DNA of 64,000 nt from Pelagibacteraceae bacterium AG-426-I15 (lineage in GTDB: Bacteria > Pseudomonadota > Alphaproteobacteria > Pelagibacterales > Pelagibacteraceae): NCBI GenBank assembly GCA_003213135.1, contig QCNT01000001.1:1-64000 (forward strand), given 5' to 3'. Below are positions 29,483-39,029 of this stretch, piece after piece. Position 1 is the stretch's first letter, and each line of letters begins with the position of its first letter. Both the position numbers and the translations under genes were made by a program. Under the pieces are notes generated by a model that did not search any database, was not told where the DNA came from, and was given only the letters and a program-made list of their open reading frames with translations.

Positions 29483-30523
29483 ATGAAATATCGAAAATTG
29501 GGAAATACTAATCTAGATGTTAGCCTAATTTGCTTAGGAACCATGACTTATGGAGAGCAAAATACTCAAAACGAAGGCTTTGAGCAAATGGATTATTCGG
29601 TGGAAAAAGGTATCAATTTTTTTGATACTGCGGAACTTTATGCAATACCTCCAAAGTCAAAGACATACGGTAAGACCGAAGAAATTATTGGAAATTGGTT
29701 TGCTCAAAGAAAAAATAGAAAAAAAATTATCCTAGCTACAAAAATCGCGGGGCCCGGACTGAAATGGATTAGAGGTGGTGGGTCACAATTTTCGACTAAA
29801 AGTTTAGAAGAGGCATTGAATAATAGTCTTAAAAGATTAAAAACAGATTATATAGACTTATATCAACTACATTGGCCAGAAAGAAACACCAACTATTTTG
29901 GTGATCTTAATTATGAACATGATGAAAATGAAAAGCAATGGAATAGCTTCCAAAGTATTCTTAAGGTTTTTAAAAAATTTGTTGATCAAGGAAAAATTAG
30001 ATATATAGGTTTATCAAATGAAACCCCGTGGGGCTTTACAAAATTTCTACAAATTGCAGAACAAGAAAAATTACCTAAAGTTGTTTCTGTTCAAAATCCA
30101 TATAGCCTTGTAAATAGAAGCTACGAAATTGGTATGTCAGAAATTTCGTTAAGAGAAAAAGCTGGACTATTAGCTTACTCTCCTTTGGCTGCAGGATATT
30201 TAACTGGAAAATATAGAAATAATCAAATGCCAAAAAATTCTAGGATGGATTTATTTTATCAAAACTATCCAAGATATCATAATGAAAGAACCTATAGCGC
30301 TGTGGATGAGTATTTTAATATAGCAAATAAATACAAAATATCATTAACTCAACTTTCCCAAGCATTTGTGAATTCTAGAGATTTTGTAACAAGTAATATT
30401 ATTGGGGCAACAAAAATGGATCAGCTTAAGGAAAATATTGATAGCATCAATATTTCGCTTGATGAAAAGATAATAGAAGAAATTAACTTAGTTCACGAGA
30501 AAATTCCTAATCCTGCGCCCTAA
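29483..30523 (+). CDS. Aldo/keto reductase (Tas-like)
   Basis: MKYRKLGNTNLDVSLICLGTMTYGEQN, GINFFDTAELY, DLYQLHWPER. Confidence 0.93.
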   Translation: MKYRKLGNTNLDVSLICLGTMTYGEQNTQNEGFEQMDYSVEKGINFFDTAELYAIPPKSKTYGKTEEIIGNWFAQRKNRKKIILATKIAGPGLKWIRGGGSQFSTKSLEEALNNSLKRLKTDYIDLYQLHWPERNTNYFGDLNYEHDENEKQWNSFQSILKVFKKFVDQGKIRYIGLSNETPWGFTKFLQIAEQEKLPKVVSVQNPYSLVNRSYEIGMSEISLREKAGLLAYSPLAAGYLTGKYRNNQMPKNSRMDLFYQNYPRYHNERTYSAVDEYFNIANKYKISLTQLSQAFVNSRDFVTSNIIGATKMDQLKENIDSINISLDEKIIEEINLVHEKIPNPAP

Positions 30524-30585
30524 ATTAAACAACTATTGAAAAGAAAATAAATTTGTATAAATTGATATATTCAATCGGAATAAAA

Positions 30586-31092
30586 ATGAAAAAAACAATT
30601 TTAACTATAATATGTGTTCTGTCTGCTTGTTTTTTTATAAATTCGGCAATAGCAACAGAACCAAAAAGTATCGGAAAATACAAAAGTTGGGAGTCTTTTT
30701 CCTACACTAATGAAAAGGGCAAAGTTTGTTTTGCCCAAACAATACCGATAGAAAGAACGCCAAAAAAAATAAAGAGAGATGAGTCAAGATTATTTGTAAC
30801 TTTTAGAAAAGAAGAAAAAATTAAAAATGAAATTAGCGTAACAAGCGGCCATCTTTATAAGAAATCTTCTGTTGTAGCTATTTCAGGAAAAAATGATTTT
30901 TCTTTTTTTTCCCAAGGAAAATTTGCTTGGATATCCGATGGAGAAGAGGAATTCAATCTAATTAAGGTAATGAAAAAAGCTTCTAAATTATCAATCGCAA
31001 GTTCCGACCTAAATGGTAACAAAACAAAAGATCTATACTCGATGATGGGATTTACTAAAGCTTACAATACCGCAAAAAAAAGTTGTGCCTAA
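30586..31092 (+). CDS. Invasion-associated locus B (IalB)-like secreted protein
   Basis: Signal peptide [45 protein letters not shown]. Confidence 0.65.
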   Translation: MKKTILTIICVLSACFFINSAIATEPKSIGKYKSWESFSYTNEKGKVCFAQTIPIERTPKKIKRDESRLFVTFRKEEKIKNEISVTSGHLYKKSSVVAISGKNDFSFFSQGKFAWISDGEEEFNLIKVMKKASKLSIASSDLNGNKTKDLYSMMGFTKAYNTAKKSCA

Positions 31093-32275
31093 AAAAAAAA
31101 ATAAAATTGTTTTAGCTTACTCGGGGGGGCTGGATACCTCTATAATTCTTAAATGGCTTCAGGAAAATTATAATTCTCAAGTTATTGCTTATACAGCTGA
31201 CATTGGTCAAAAAATAGATAAAAGAAAAATTATAAAAAATGCAAAAAGTTTAGGTGTAAGAAACATTATCATCGAAGACTTGAAAGACACTTTTGTAAAA
31301 GAATATGTGTACCCAATGATAAGAGGTCATGCTTTATATGAGGGTGTTTATTTATTGGGCACATCTATAGCGAGACCACTCATCGCAAAAAGACAAATTG
31401 CCATAGCTAAAAAATTTAATGCATTTGCTGTTTCCCACGGCGCAACAGGCAAGGGAAATGACCAAGTAAGATTTGAGCTTGGTTATTACTATTTTGGACC
31501 TAAAATAAAAGTTATAGCACCATGGAGAATTTGGAGTTTAAAATCTAGAACTGATTTAATTAAATATGCAAAAAAACACAATATAAAAATTCCAAAAGAT
31601 AAAAAAGGAGCATCTCCTTTTTCTGTTGATGATAATCTTTACCATACATCAACAGAGGGAAAAATTTTAGAGGATCCTAAAAAACAAGCTCCCGAATATA
31701 TATACCAAAGAACAGTTTCACCTGAAAAAGCGCCTAATAAACCAAGCTATATAAAAATAGGATTCAAAAAAGGAAATCCTATTTCAGTAAATAATAAAAA
31801 ATTATCTCCAGCGAAACTTTTAAAAAAATTAAATGAAGTTGCGGGAAAAAATGGAGTAGGTAGAGTAGATTTAGTTGAAAATAGATTTATTGGAATAAAA
31901 TCCAGAGGAGTTTATGAGACCCCGGGAGGTACTCTTTTAATAATCGCTCACAGAGCAATCGAGTCAGTGACTTTAGATAAAAAAACTATGCACGAAAAAG
32001 ATGAAATAATGCCAAAGTATGCTGAGCTTATATATAACGGTTTTTGGTTTTCAAAAGCTAGATATAAATTACAAAAAATAGTTGATCTTAAAAAAAATCA
32101 AGTTAATGGATCAGTTAAACTAAAAATTTACAAAGGTAATGTTACAATCTTATCTAGAGACAGCAAAAGTAAAGCCTACTCGATAAAGAAAGTGTCTTTT
32201 GAAGAAAATAAATCTTTTAAAAAGTCAAAAGTTAATAGGTTTATAATGGGTGCGGCAAGAAAGCTTAGAGCTTAA
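31085..32275 (+). CDS. argG: Argininosuccinate synthase (GTG start)
   Basis: [56 protein letters not shown]. Confidence 0.97.
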   Translation: MPKKKNKIVLAYSGGLDTSIILKWLQENYNSQVIAYTADIGQKIDKRKIIKNAKSLGVRNIIIEDLKDTFVKEYVYPMIRGHALYEGVYLLGTSIARPLIAKRQIAIAKKFNAFAVSHGATGKGNDQVRFELGYYYFGPKIKVIAPWRIWSLKSRTDLIKYAKKHNIKIPKDKKGASPFSVDDNLYHTSTEGKILEDPKKQAPEYIYQRTVSPEKAPNKPSYIKIGFKKGNPISVNNKKLSPAKLLKKLNEVAGKNGVGRVDLVENRFIGIKSRGVYETPGGTLLIIAHRAIESVTLDKKTMHEKDEIMPKYAELIYNGFWFSKARYKLQKIVDLKKNQVNGSVKLKIYKGNVTILSRDSKSKAYSIKKVSFEENKSFKKSKVNRFIMGAARKLRA

Positions 32276-32302
32276 AGAAATTTAGCATATATAAAATTTG
32301 AT

Positions 32303-32698
32303 ATGAGTATGAACGCTATAATTAGAAATATACAGCTTGTTGCTGTAATATTTATTCTTGTTGGAACAGTTCTGGCTTTTGGTTTTGAAGTCAATGAAAT
32401 GTATAAAGCTGGAAGAGTTACACTTGCCGATTTGCTTTTGATGTTCATTTATATTGAAGTTATAGGAATGATCGGAGTTTTTTGGGCTAGCAAAACAATC
32501 AGAATTACTTATCCTGTATTAATCGCTATTACTGCGCTGGCTAGATTAATTATTCTGCAAGATAAAGACAGTGCTTCAATAAATCTGATTTATCAAGGTG
32601 CTGCAATACTCTTATTAGCTTTATCAGTATTTTTTCTATCATTGAGATATAGCAAAAAACTTGGAATGGACAAAAAAAATCCAGGTGAGGAAGCATAA
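32303..32698 (+). CDS. PsiE-like phosphate-starvation-inducible family membrane protein
   Basis: Four TMs; ADLLLMFIYIEVIGMIGVFWASKTIRITYPVLIAITALARLIIL. Confidence 0.75.
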   Translation: MSMNAIIRNIQLVAVIFILVGTVLAFGFEVNEMYKAGRVTLADLLLMFIYIEVIGMIGVFWASKTIRITYPVLIAITALARLIILQDKDSASINLIYQGAAILLLALSVFFLSLRYSKKLGMDKKNPGEEA

Positions 32699-32699
32699 A

Positions 32700-33119
32700 A
32701 TGAGACAGCTTGTTTTAATAGTAGCTTACTACATGATCGGGTACCTTATTTTTTGGACTTTTCTTCATGAAACAAATTTATTTCCAAAAGTTTGGGTTGA
32801 GCAAAACTTCGGTATTGCAATTTATATTTGGGTGTTCTTCTTTATTATTCCACTAATGCTCATAGCTTTAGGAAATGATTATATAAAAAATCGTATTTCA
32901 GACTTTAAAACTTTGAAGCAAGAGACTAGGTGGCCACTGTATATTCTCTTGTTTGGAGTATGGGATTTAATGTTTGGGTTTGCATTTTTACTTTTTTCTT
33001 ATTTTGAAATTTCACAAGCTACAATGATAATTGCAAATGCCTTATTTATTACGGGAACATATTTAACATTTTTTAGTTTTTCTGTAGCAAAAAAATTACA
33101 AATCTCGAGAAACAATTAG
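32700..33119 (+). CDS. Hypothetical four-TM membrane protein
   Basis: Start corrected to MRQLVLIVAYYMIGYLIFWTF at 32700, just after the psiE-like stop; no family recognised. Confidence 0.7.
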   Translation: MRQLVLIVAYYMIGYLIFWTFLHETNLFPKVWVEQNFGIAIYIWVFFFIIPLMLIALGNDYIKNRISDFKTLKQETRWPLYILLFGVWDLMFGFAFLLFSYFEISQATMIIANALFITGTYLTFFSFSVAKKLQISRNN

Positions 33120-33123
33120 ACTT

Positions 33124-33840
33124 ATGGCAAACAAAATTTTAATATTTGGGGCAACAGGTTCAGTCGGAAGTTCTTTGGCAAAATTATTGAGCAAAGACCC
33201 AAGTGAGATACATTTGATTGGAAAAAACGAAGCAGAAGTATCAAAACTTTCAAATGAAGTTGGGTCTTCCTATAGTGTAGTTGATGTAACCGATCCAGTT
33301 TTTATAGACAAGATTGATGGAGATTTAAAAGATATAGATATTACGGGTATAGCATATTGCGTAGGTTCGATTGATCTTAAACCGATTAATTTGATTACAA
33401 AAAAAGATTACCTGAAAAGCTTAGAATTAAATTTATTTCCCATAGTTGAAATTATTAAAAAATATAAAGAAAATTTAAAAAAAAATAAATCTTCAGTAGT
33501 TGTATTTTCAACTGTTGCTGTAAGACAAGGGTTTCCAAATCATAGTATAATTTCACCTGTTAAAGCTTCTTTAGAAGGTCTGACGGTTTCGTTGGCTGCA
33601 GAGCTTGCGCCTGACGTTAGAGTCAATTGTATAGCTCCAAGTTTAAGTAAATCTAAGATGGCAGGAAGAATACTTGGTAACGCAAAAATTGCTGAAGGAA
33701 TAGCAAAACAACATCCTTTGAAAAGAGTGGGAGAAGGAATAGATAGTGCAGCTTTAGCCAAATTTTTACTTTCAAAAGATAGCTCCTGGATTACTGGCCA
33801 GATAATTGGTGTGGATGGCGGAAGATCAAACGTCGGTTAA
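33124..33840 (+). CDS. Short-chain dehydrogenase/reductase (SDR)
   Basis: ILIFGATGSVGSSLA, SLAAELAPDVRVNCIAPS, SSWITGQIIGVDGGRS; catalytic Tyr position appears to read H (NHSIISPVKA). Confidence 0.9.
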   Translation: MANKILIFGATGSVGSSLAKLLSKDPSEIHLIGKNEAEVSKLSNEVGSSYSVVDVTDPVFIDKIDGDLKDIDITGIAYCVGSIDLKPINLITKKDYLKSLELNLFPIVEIIKKYKENLKKNKSSVVVFSTVAVRQGFPNHSIISPVKASLEGLTVSLAAELAPDVRVNCIAPSLSKSKMAGRILGNAKIAEGIAKQHPLKRVGEGIDSAALAKFLLSKDSSWITGQIIGVDGGRSNVG

Positions 33841-33850
33841 TTTTTTATTC

Positions 33851-34240
33851 TCAAAAAATTATAATAATTAAAAGAAAGATCTGAACAAAGTTTATGATGA
33901 CCGAGGTTGTATGGGCAATTTTAAATTTTTTTTTATTTTTTTTATCTCTAAATTTATTTATTAATGGCATTAAAATAAAAAGAGAAATAGCAAATAAAGC
34001 ACAACAAATATAAATTAAAATTAATATAAAATTTATTCCGTGATACGTATAAATTGGGATAGATACGAAAGTTAATATTATTAAATTAATAGAATAGTAA
34101 AATGGAAATATTTTTCTTATAAAATTTCTGTAACTTTTTTCACTTAAAGATTTAAATCCAACTGGGGCAACAACAAATGAGAAGAATAACATTATTCCTA
34201 ATACTGCAGCAATTGATACAAATACTAAATTAGCAATCAT
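33851..34240 (-). CDS. DUF4149-like membrane protein
   Basis: Four TMs; LGIMLFFSFVVAPVGFKSLSEKSYRNFIRKIFPFYY. Confidence 0.6.
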   Translation of the reverse strand: MIANLVFVSIAAVLGIMLFFSFVVAPVGFKSLSEKSYRNFIRKIFPFYYSINLIILTFVSIPIYTYHGINFILILIYICCALFAISLFILMPLINKFRDKKNKKKFKIAHTTSVIINFVQIFLLIIIIF

Positions 34241-34245
34241 AATTA

Positions 34246-34572
34246 TTAATGTTCATGTTTTTCAATTCCATGTTTTTCTAATAGATCATGCATTCTCTCA
34301 TGTTCTTTATAGGTAAGACTGTAAAAGACGATTACTGTTACAACAGATCCAACTAATACTCCTTGGATAAATCTAAATATTGTTTTTCTATTTGCTTCTC
34401 TAGTTTTGTTAGTCATTTTATTTCCTCTTCTTTTGGCTTCGTAAAACTTATAAACAGCGTAAGTTATTAATAATCCACTTAGTATCCAGGATATTGGGTG
34501 ATTAACAACTGCTAATAAAGATCCGCCAAAAATAGCCGCGATGAAACCAGAAATCCAACAAATTGGGCACAT
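34246..34572 (-). CDS. Hypothetical membrane protein with N-terminal CPIC and His-rich C-terminus
   Basis: MCPICWISGFIAAIFGG ... HERMHDLLEKHGIEKHEH. Confidence 0.65.
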   Translation of the reverse strand: MCPICWISGFIAAIFGGSLLAVVNHPISWILSGLLITYAVYKFYEAKRRGNKMTNKTREANRKTIFRFIQGVLVGSVVTVIVFYSLTYKEHERMHDLLEKHGIEKHEH

Positions 34573-34620
34573 AACTTATTTATATATTAAAAATTGACAA
34601 TATATCTGTGACAAACCAAC

Positions 34621-35181
34621 TTAATAATCATTTACTCTTCCGATAAAATTAAGGTTTTTATCTAAAATTACTATTTCTCCTGATGAAACGGATTCATTTA
34701 TAGTTTCTAAAATTACAACATAGTGAGTTATTAATACTAAATTTCCCTCATCATTCCAATTTCTTAAAAAGTTATTTAAATCTTCCATCTGCTTTTCTTT
34801 ATTTTTTTTAAAGTTTTCAGAAAAAAAAGAATTTAAAGCACCAAATTTTTTAAAATCTTTAAATGCATATTTTGCAGTATCTACGCACCTACACCACTCG
34901 CTTGTAAGAACTTGGTTAATAGGAATTTTATTTTTATAAAAAAAGGATCCAATTTTTTTAGATTGTTTTACACCCTCATCATTTAAATTACGTTGAGTAC
35001 TACAATCATTTATATCAAAATTATCTGGGTCTCCTGTTCCGGGGGCAAGCGCATGTCTGATAAAAACAATTTTATTTCCTTTTTTTAAATGATCTATTAA
35101 TTCTTCATTCGAATATGCATTTGTAAAAGATATTGTGACTAATAAGATAAAAATAAGATTTTTTTTTATAATCTTGAACAT
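34621..35181 (-). CDS. Histidine phosphatase family protein with signal peptide
   Basis: IVFIRHALAPGTGDPDNF (RH motif), TSEWCRCVDTAKYAF, LVLITHYV. Confidence 0.85.
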   Translation of the reverse strand: MFKIIKKNLIFILLVTISFTNAYSNEELIDHLKKGNKIVFIRHALAPGTGDPDNFDINDCSTQRNLNDEGVKQSKKIGSFFYKNKIPINQVLTSEWCRCVDTAKYAFKDFKKFGALNSFFSENFKKNKEKQMEDLNNFLRNWNDEGNLVLITHYVVILETINESVSSGEIVILDKNLNFIGRVNDY

Positions 35182-35294
35182 TTTTTTGAGCAGTACTTTA
35201 CCTTATCCCAATTAAGTCTCCATTTTTTTCGCCACAAAAAGGATCTTTTGCAAACAGGGCAAATTTTTGATGGAAGATTTTGTTTTTTAAACAT
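35166..35294 (-). CDS. DUF2256 zinc-ribbon microprotein, 42 aa (not in supplied ORF track)
   Basis: MFKKQNLPSKICPVCKRSFLWRKKWRLNWDKVKYCSKKCSRL: CxxC...CxxxC, characteristic FxWRKKW and W(D/E)xVKYCSxxC. Confidence 0.88.
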   Translation of the reverse strand: MFKKQNLPSKICPVCKRSFLWRKKWRLNWDKVKYCSKKCSRL

Positions 35295-35295
35295 T

Positions 35296-36774
35296 TTAAA
35301 TTGTATTTTGTTTGATAAATTGTTGGGCAGATTTAAGAATTAATTTTTTCCTCTCAATTTTCATTTTATCAAAAATTCTTACCATCATAGATAGCCTTGG
35401 GTTTTTTAAAAAAAAATTTCTATTTTTACTTATAAAATTCCAGTAAAGACCATCCATTGTATTGCACCAATCTCCTCTTTTAAAATCCATCATTTTTAGA
35501 AAGTAGCTTGATCCACAAATATATGGCTTAGTTGCAAAAATTCCCCCATCGCTAAAGAGACCCATGCCGTAAACATTTGGCGCCATGACCCAGTCTGATG
35601 AGTCAACAAACATTTCCATAAACCATTTATAAGCTTGTTTGGGATGTATCTGGCAGAGATTCATTACATTTGCTAAAATCATTAATCTTTCAATATGATG
35701 TGACCATCCAAAATCGAGTGCATTTTTTATTGAAAAGTCTAGCGGATCTAAACCAGTAGTACCATTATACCAAGACGATTTCATTTTATTTTTGTGATTA
35801 AAAAAATTTGTATTCTCAAGACGTTTGTCGTAGTTTTGATATATCCCTCTCATAAATTCCCTCCAACCAATAATTTGCCTTACATAACCTTCTAGAGAAT
35901 TTATTCTCACTTTTTTTTCTACTTTTTTTATTTTTTCTAAAATTTCACTTGGCGTAATTAAACCTAAATTTATTATAGGGCTTAGTGCGCTATGAAATAA
36001 AATATTTGACTTTTTACTAACTGCATCTTCATAATCTCCGAACAAATTAAGTTTGTCTTTTAAAAATTGATCTAAAAGTTTTTGACTTTGTTCTCTGGTA
36101 GTTGGGAACCAAAAATTTTTTGTTGACCCAGGATGATTTTTAAAATTCACTTCAATAAATTTTTTAAGTTCCTCAGTATGTGGGGTGAGTTTAAATTTTA
36201 GATGTTTAGGTATTTCGACTTTGTCGGGTAATTTTTTTCTATTCTCTTCATCAAAACTCCATTTACCTCCTTGGGGCGTTCCGTCCTTATTCATTAAAAT
36301 ATCAAATTTTGATCTATTAATTTTATAAAAATTTGCCATAAATGGCTTTTTGGTACTGAGGAGGTACTTCTTAAATTCGTCTCTACTTGTGAGAAACATA
36401 GGAGATCTAATTTCATTAAAGTTTATATTTTGCTTTTTTAAAAATGACTTTAATCTTTTTTCAAAAAAAATATCCTCTATCTCAAAAAAATTAACTTCTT
36501 TTATTTTCTTTTCCTTAATTATTCTTTCAAGTTTTTTTTCGTAGGAAACTTTAAAATCTTTATAACAATCATTATAAACGACTTTAAATTTTTTATTTTT
36601 TAGCTCGTCTCGATACGACCGCATCGATGACAGAAAAAGTAAAATTTTTAGTTTGTGATGTTTTTGAAAAGTACATAACCCAAGATCCTCGGACATATAA
36701 AAAATATGATCTGTAAATTCTTTTAGATATCTCGGGCTAAACAATTGATTTCCAAGAATTAAAAATAATTTCAT
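35296..36774 (-). CDS. Cryptochrome/photolyase-related protein, prokaryotic (6-4) photolyase PhrB-like lineage
   Basis: Start corrected to MKLFLILGNQLF. SLEGYVRQIIGWREFMRGIY, LDFGWSHHIERLMILANVMNL, DWVMAPNVYGMGLFSDGG. Confidence 0.92.
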   Translation of the reverse strand: MKLFLILGNQLFSPRYLKEFTDHIFYMSEDLGLCTFQKHHKLKILLFLSSMRSYRDELKNKKFKVVYNDCYKDFKVSYEKKLERIIKEKKIKEVNFFEIEDIFFEKRLKSFLKKQNINFNEIRSPMFLTSRDEFKKYLLSTKKPFMANFYKINRSKFDILMNKDGTPQGGKWSFDEENRKKLPDKVEIPKHLKFKLTPHTEELKKFIEVNFKNHPGSTKNFWFPTTREQSQKLLDQFLKDKLNLFGDYEDAVSKKSNILFHSALSPIINLGLITPSEILEKIKKVEKKVRINSLEGYVRQIIGWREFMRGIYQNYDKRLENTNFFNHKNKMKSSWYNGTTGLDPLDFSIKNALDFGWSHHIERLMILANVMNLCQIHPKQAYKWFMEMFVDSSDWVMAPNVYGMGLFSDGGIFATKPYICGSSYFLKMMDFKRGDWCNTMDGLYWNFISKNRNFFLKNPRLSMMVRIFDKMKIERKKLILKSAQQFIKQNTI

Positions 36775-36802
36775 TGAAACAAAGTATATAATTTGTTTCT
36801 TT

Positions 36803-37645
36803 TTAAGAATTAGCTCTTTTGAAGCACTCAACCGTATTATTAAGAAGACACGCGATTGTCATAGGACCTACTCCTCCGGGAACGGGAGTTATTGCCCGTG
36901 CTACTTTTGAAACCTCATCAAAATCAACATCTCCAACTATTCCTGATTCAGTTTTGTTAATTCCAACATCAATCACAATTGCATTTTTTTTAACCCAGTC
37001 CCCTTTTACAAGTTTAGGTTTGCCTACAGCGGCAACAATGATGTCAGCTTTAAGACATTCTTCTTTTAAATCTTTAGTCTTAGAATGAGTAATTGTTACT
37101 GTGCAATTTTCTTTAAGTAAAAGCTGAGCCATTGGTTTTCCATTTAAGTTTGATCTGCCAATAATAACTGCATGTTTGCCGCTTAAATTTTTTTCTACTT
37201 TTTTAAGTAAAAGAAAACAGCCCAGAGGAGTACACGGTATACTACTATCATAACCAGAGGATAAATTTCCAACATTTACTGGATGAAAACCATCAACATC
37301 TTTAGCTGGAAGAATGGTTTCAATAACTTTTTTTTTACTTATATGTTTAGGCAGAGGTAACTGAACAAGAATACCTGAAATTTTTTTATCTTTATTTAGC
37401 TCCATGATTTTATCTAAAATCACACTTTCCTCTACATTTTTAGGGTATCTTATGACTTCAGAATTCATTCCAACTTCTTTAGAAAATTTCTCTTTATTTT
37501 TTACATAAATTTTACTTGCCGGATCATCGCCAACTAAAATTACGGTTAAACCAGGTACAGAATTAAAAGTAGATTTAAGATCAATTATTTTTTTTTTTAA
37601 GTCTTCTCTTAATTTTTCAGCTGTTTTTTTTCCATCAATAATCAT
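36803..37645 (-). CDS. folD: Bifunctional methylenetetrahydrofolate dehydrogenase/cyclohydrolase
   Basis: VGDDPASKIYVKNKEK, GILVQLPLPKHI, PCTPLGCFLLL, VIIGRSNLNGKPMAQLLL, TPVPGGVGPMTIACLLNNT. Confidence 0.96.
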   Translation of the reverse strand: MIIDGKKTAEKLREDLKKKIIDLKSTFNSVPGLTVILVGDDPASKIYVKNKEKFSKEVGMNSEVIRYPKNVEESVILDKIMELNKDKKISGILVQLPLPKHISKKKVIETILPAKDVDGFHPVNVGNLSSGYDSSIPCTPLGCFLLLKKVEKNLSGKHAVIIGRSNLNGKPMAQLLLKENCTVTITHSKTKDLKEECLKADIIVAAVGKPKLVKGDWVKKNAIVIDVGINKTESGIVGDVDFDEVSKVARAITPVPGGVGPMTIACLLNNTVECFKRANS

Positions 37646-37647
37646 AT

Positions 37648-37938
37648 TTAAAACATCGAGGGAGCAAAAAACTCAAAAATTAAGTTTCGTGCAAACATTA
37701 AAAGTAAAATTAGAACTACTGGAGAAATATCTACACTTCCAAGATTTGGTAAAAAATTTCTTATAGGTCTTAGAAGTGGATCTGTCATTTTATAACTGAT
37801 GTCTAGTATAGAGTATACTAGTCTATTTGAAGTATTTAAAACATTGAAAGCTATCAACCAGCTTAAAATAGCATTTATAATTAAAATCCAAATATAAATA
37901 CTAACTACACTATCTAATAAAATTAAAATAGATTTCAT
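37648..37938 (-). CDS. YggT family membrane protein
   Basis: ILIINAILSWLIAF...YKMTDPLLRPIRNFLPNLGSVDISPVVLILLL. Confidence 0.88.
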   Translation of the reverse strand: MKSILILLDSVVSIYIWILIINAILSWLIAFNVLNTSNRLVYSILDISYKMTDPLLRPIRNFLPNLGSVDISPVVLILLLMFARNLIFEFFAPSMF

Positions 37939-39029
37939 TATTTTTTCTCCACATAAATTGATTGGCTAGGAAAAGCAAATGAGGCTTTGTTTTTTTCAAC
38001 TATTTCTTTAATTGCAATAGCCAATCTCTCTTTGACTTTCAACCACTCCGACCATCTATCAGTATTTGTGAAGCATCTTACATACATATCAATAGAACTA
38101 TCAGAAAATTTATCAATTCTAACAGCATGCATTGTATTGTCACTTTTTTTGTAATCCTTAGAGGAAATAATATAATTATCTATTTCATCACGAATTTTTT
38201 TAAGCTGATCAACAGTGGTGTCGTACTGTAAAGTTATGATCCAGCTTATCCTCCAATTAGTTGTTTCGCTAATATTTATAACGGCATTTTCTGCGAACTG
38301 AAAATTTGGGATTATTGCTACTGACTTGTCAAATTTTCTAACAACAGTTGACCTAAAACCTATACGCTCAACAATTCCCTCGATAATATTTTCAACAAGA
38401 ATCCAGTCGCCAACTTTAAATCTCTTTTCTACTAAAACTAAAATTCCTGATATTAAATTCTTAAATAGATCTTGAGCTCCTAGAGCTACTGCTACACCGA
38501 ACAAACCTAAACCAGCAATTATTGGTCCAATTTTAATTCCCCAAAGTTCTAGAACAGCTGCGGCACCAAGAATTAATACTAAAACCTTAAATGCCTTTAT
38601 AATCCAATTAAGCAAATCTCTAGAAAGTAAATCTTCCACTGTTTTTATTAAAACAGAAATAGGACCAATTATTTGATGAAGGGACCAAAAGATTAATATA
38701 GTGATTAGGGTTCTATTTGCATTATCAATAAAATTCTCAGTACTTTCTCCGAAGGATACATAGCTTGTGGCTATGAAAAAGCCTATCACTATTGGAAAAA
38801 ACTTTGTGGGACCTTTTAAAGATTCGACCAAAGAATTATCAAATCGATTTGTTGTTTTAGAAACATATTTTTCAAGCCTTTTAATAACAAATTTTGAAAA
38901 TAAACCACGCAGTAAAAGAAATATTAAAAAAATTAAAAGAGCTATTATTATCTCAGAGATGTTAATACCTGATATTCCATTCTTCCAAACATCAACAAAT
39001 AAATTTATAAATTGTTCTAATTTATCCAT
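37938..39029 (-). CDS. Mechanosensitive ion channel (MscS family)
   Basis: GPIIAGLGLFGVAVALGAQDLFKNLISGILVLVEKRFKVGDWILVENIIEGIVERIGFRST. Confidence 0.94.
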   Translation of the reverse strand: MDKLEQFINLFVDVWKNGISGINISEIIIALLIFLIFLLLRGLFSKFVIKRLEKYVSKTTNRFDNSLVESLKGPTKFFPIVIGFFIATSYVSFGESTENFIDNANRTLITILIFWSLHQIIGPISVLIKTVEDLLSRDLLNWIIKAFKVLVLILGAAAVLELWGIKIGPIIAGLGLFGVAVALGAQDLFKNLISGILVLVEKRFKVGDWILVENIIEGIVERIGFRSTVVRKFDKSVAIIPNFQFAENAVINISETTNWRISWIITLQYDTTVDQLKKIRDEIDNYIISSKDYKKSDNTMHAVRIDKFSDSSIDMYVRCFTNTDRWSEWLKVKERLAIAIKEIVEKNKASFAFPSQSIYVEKK

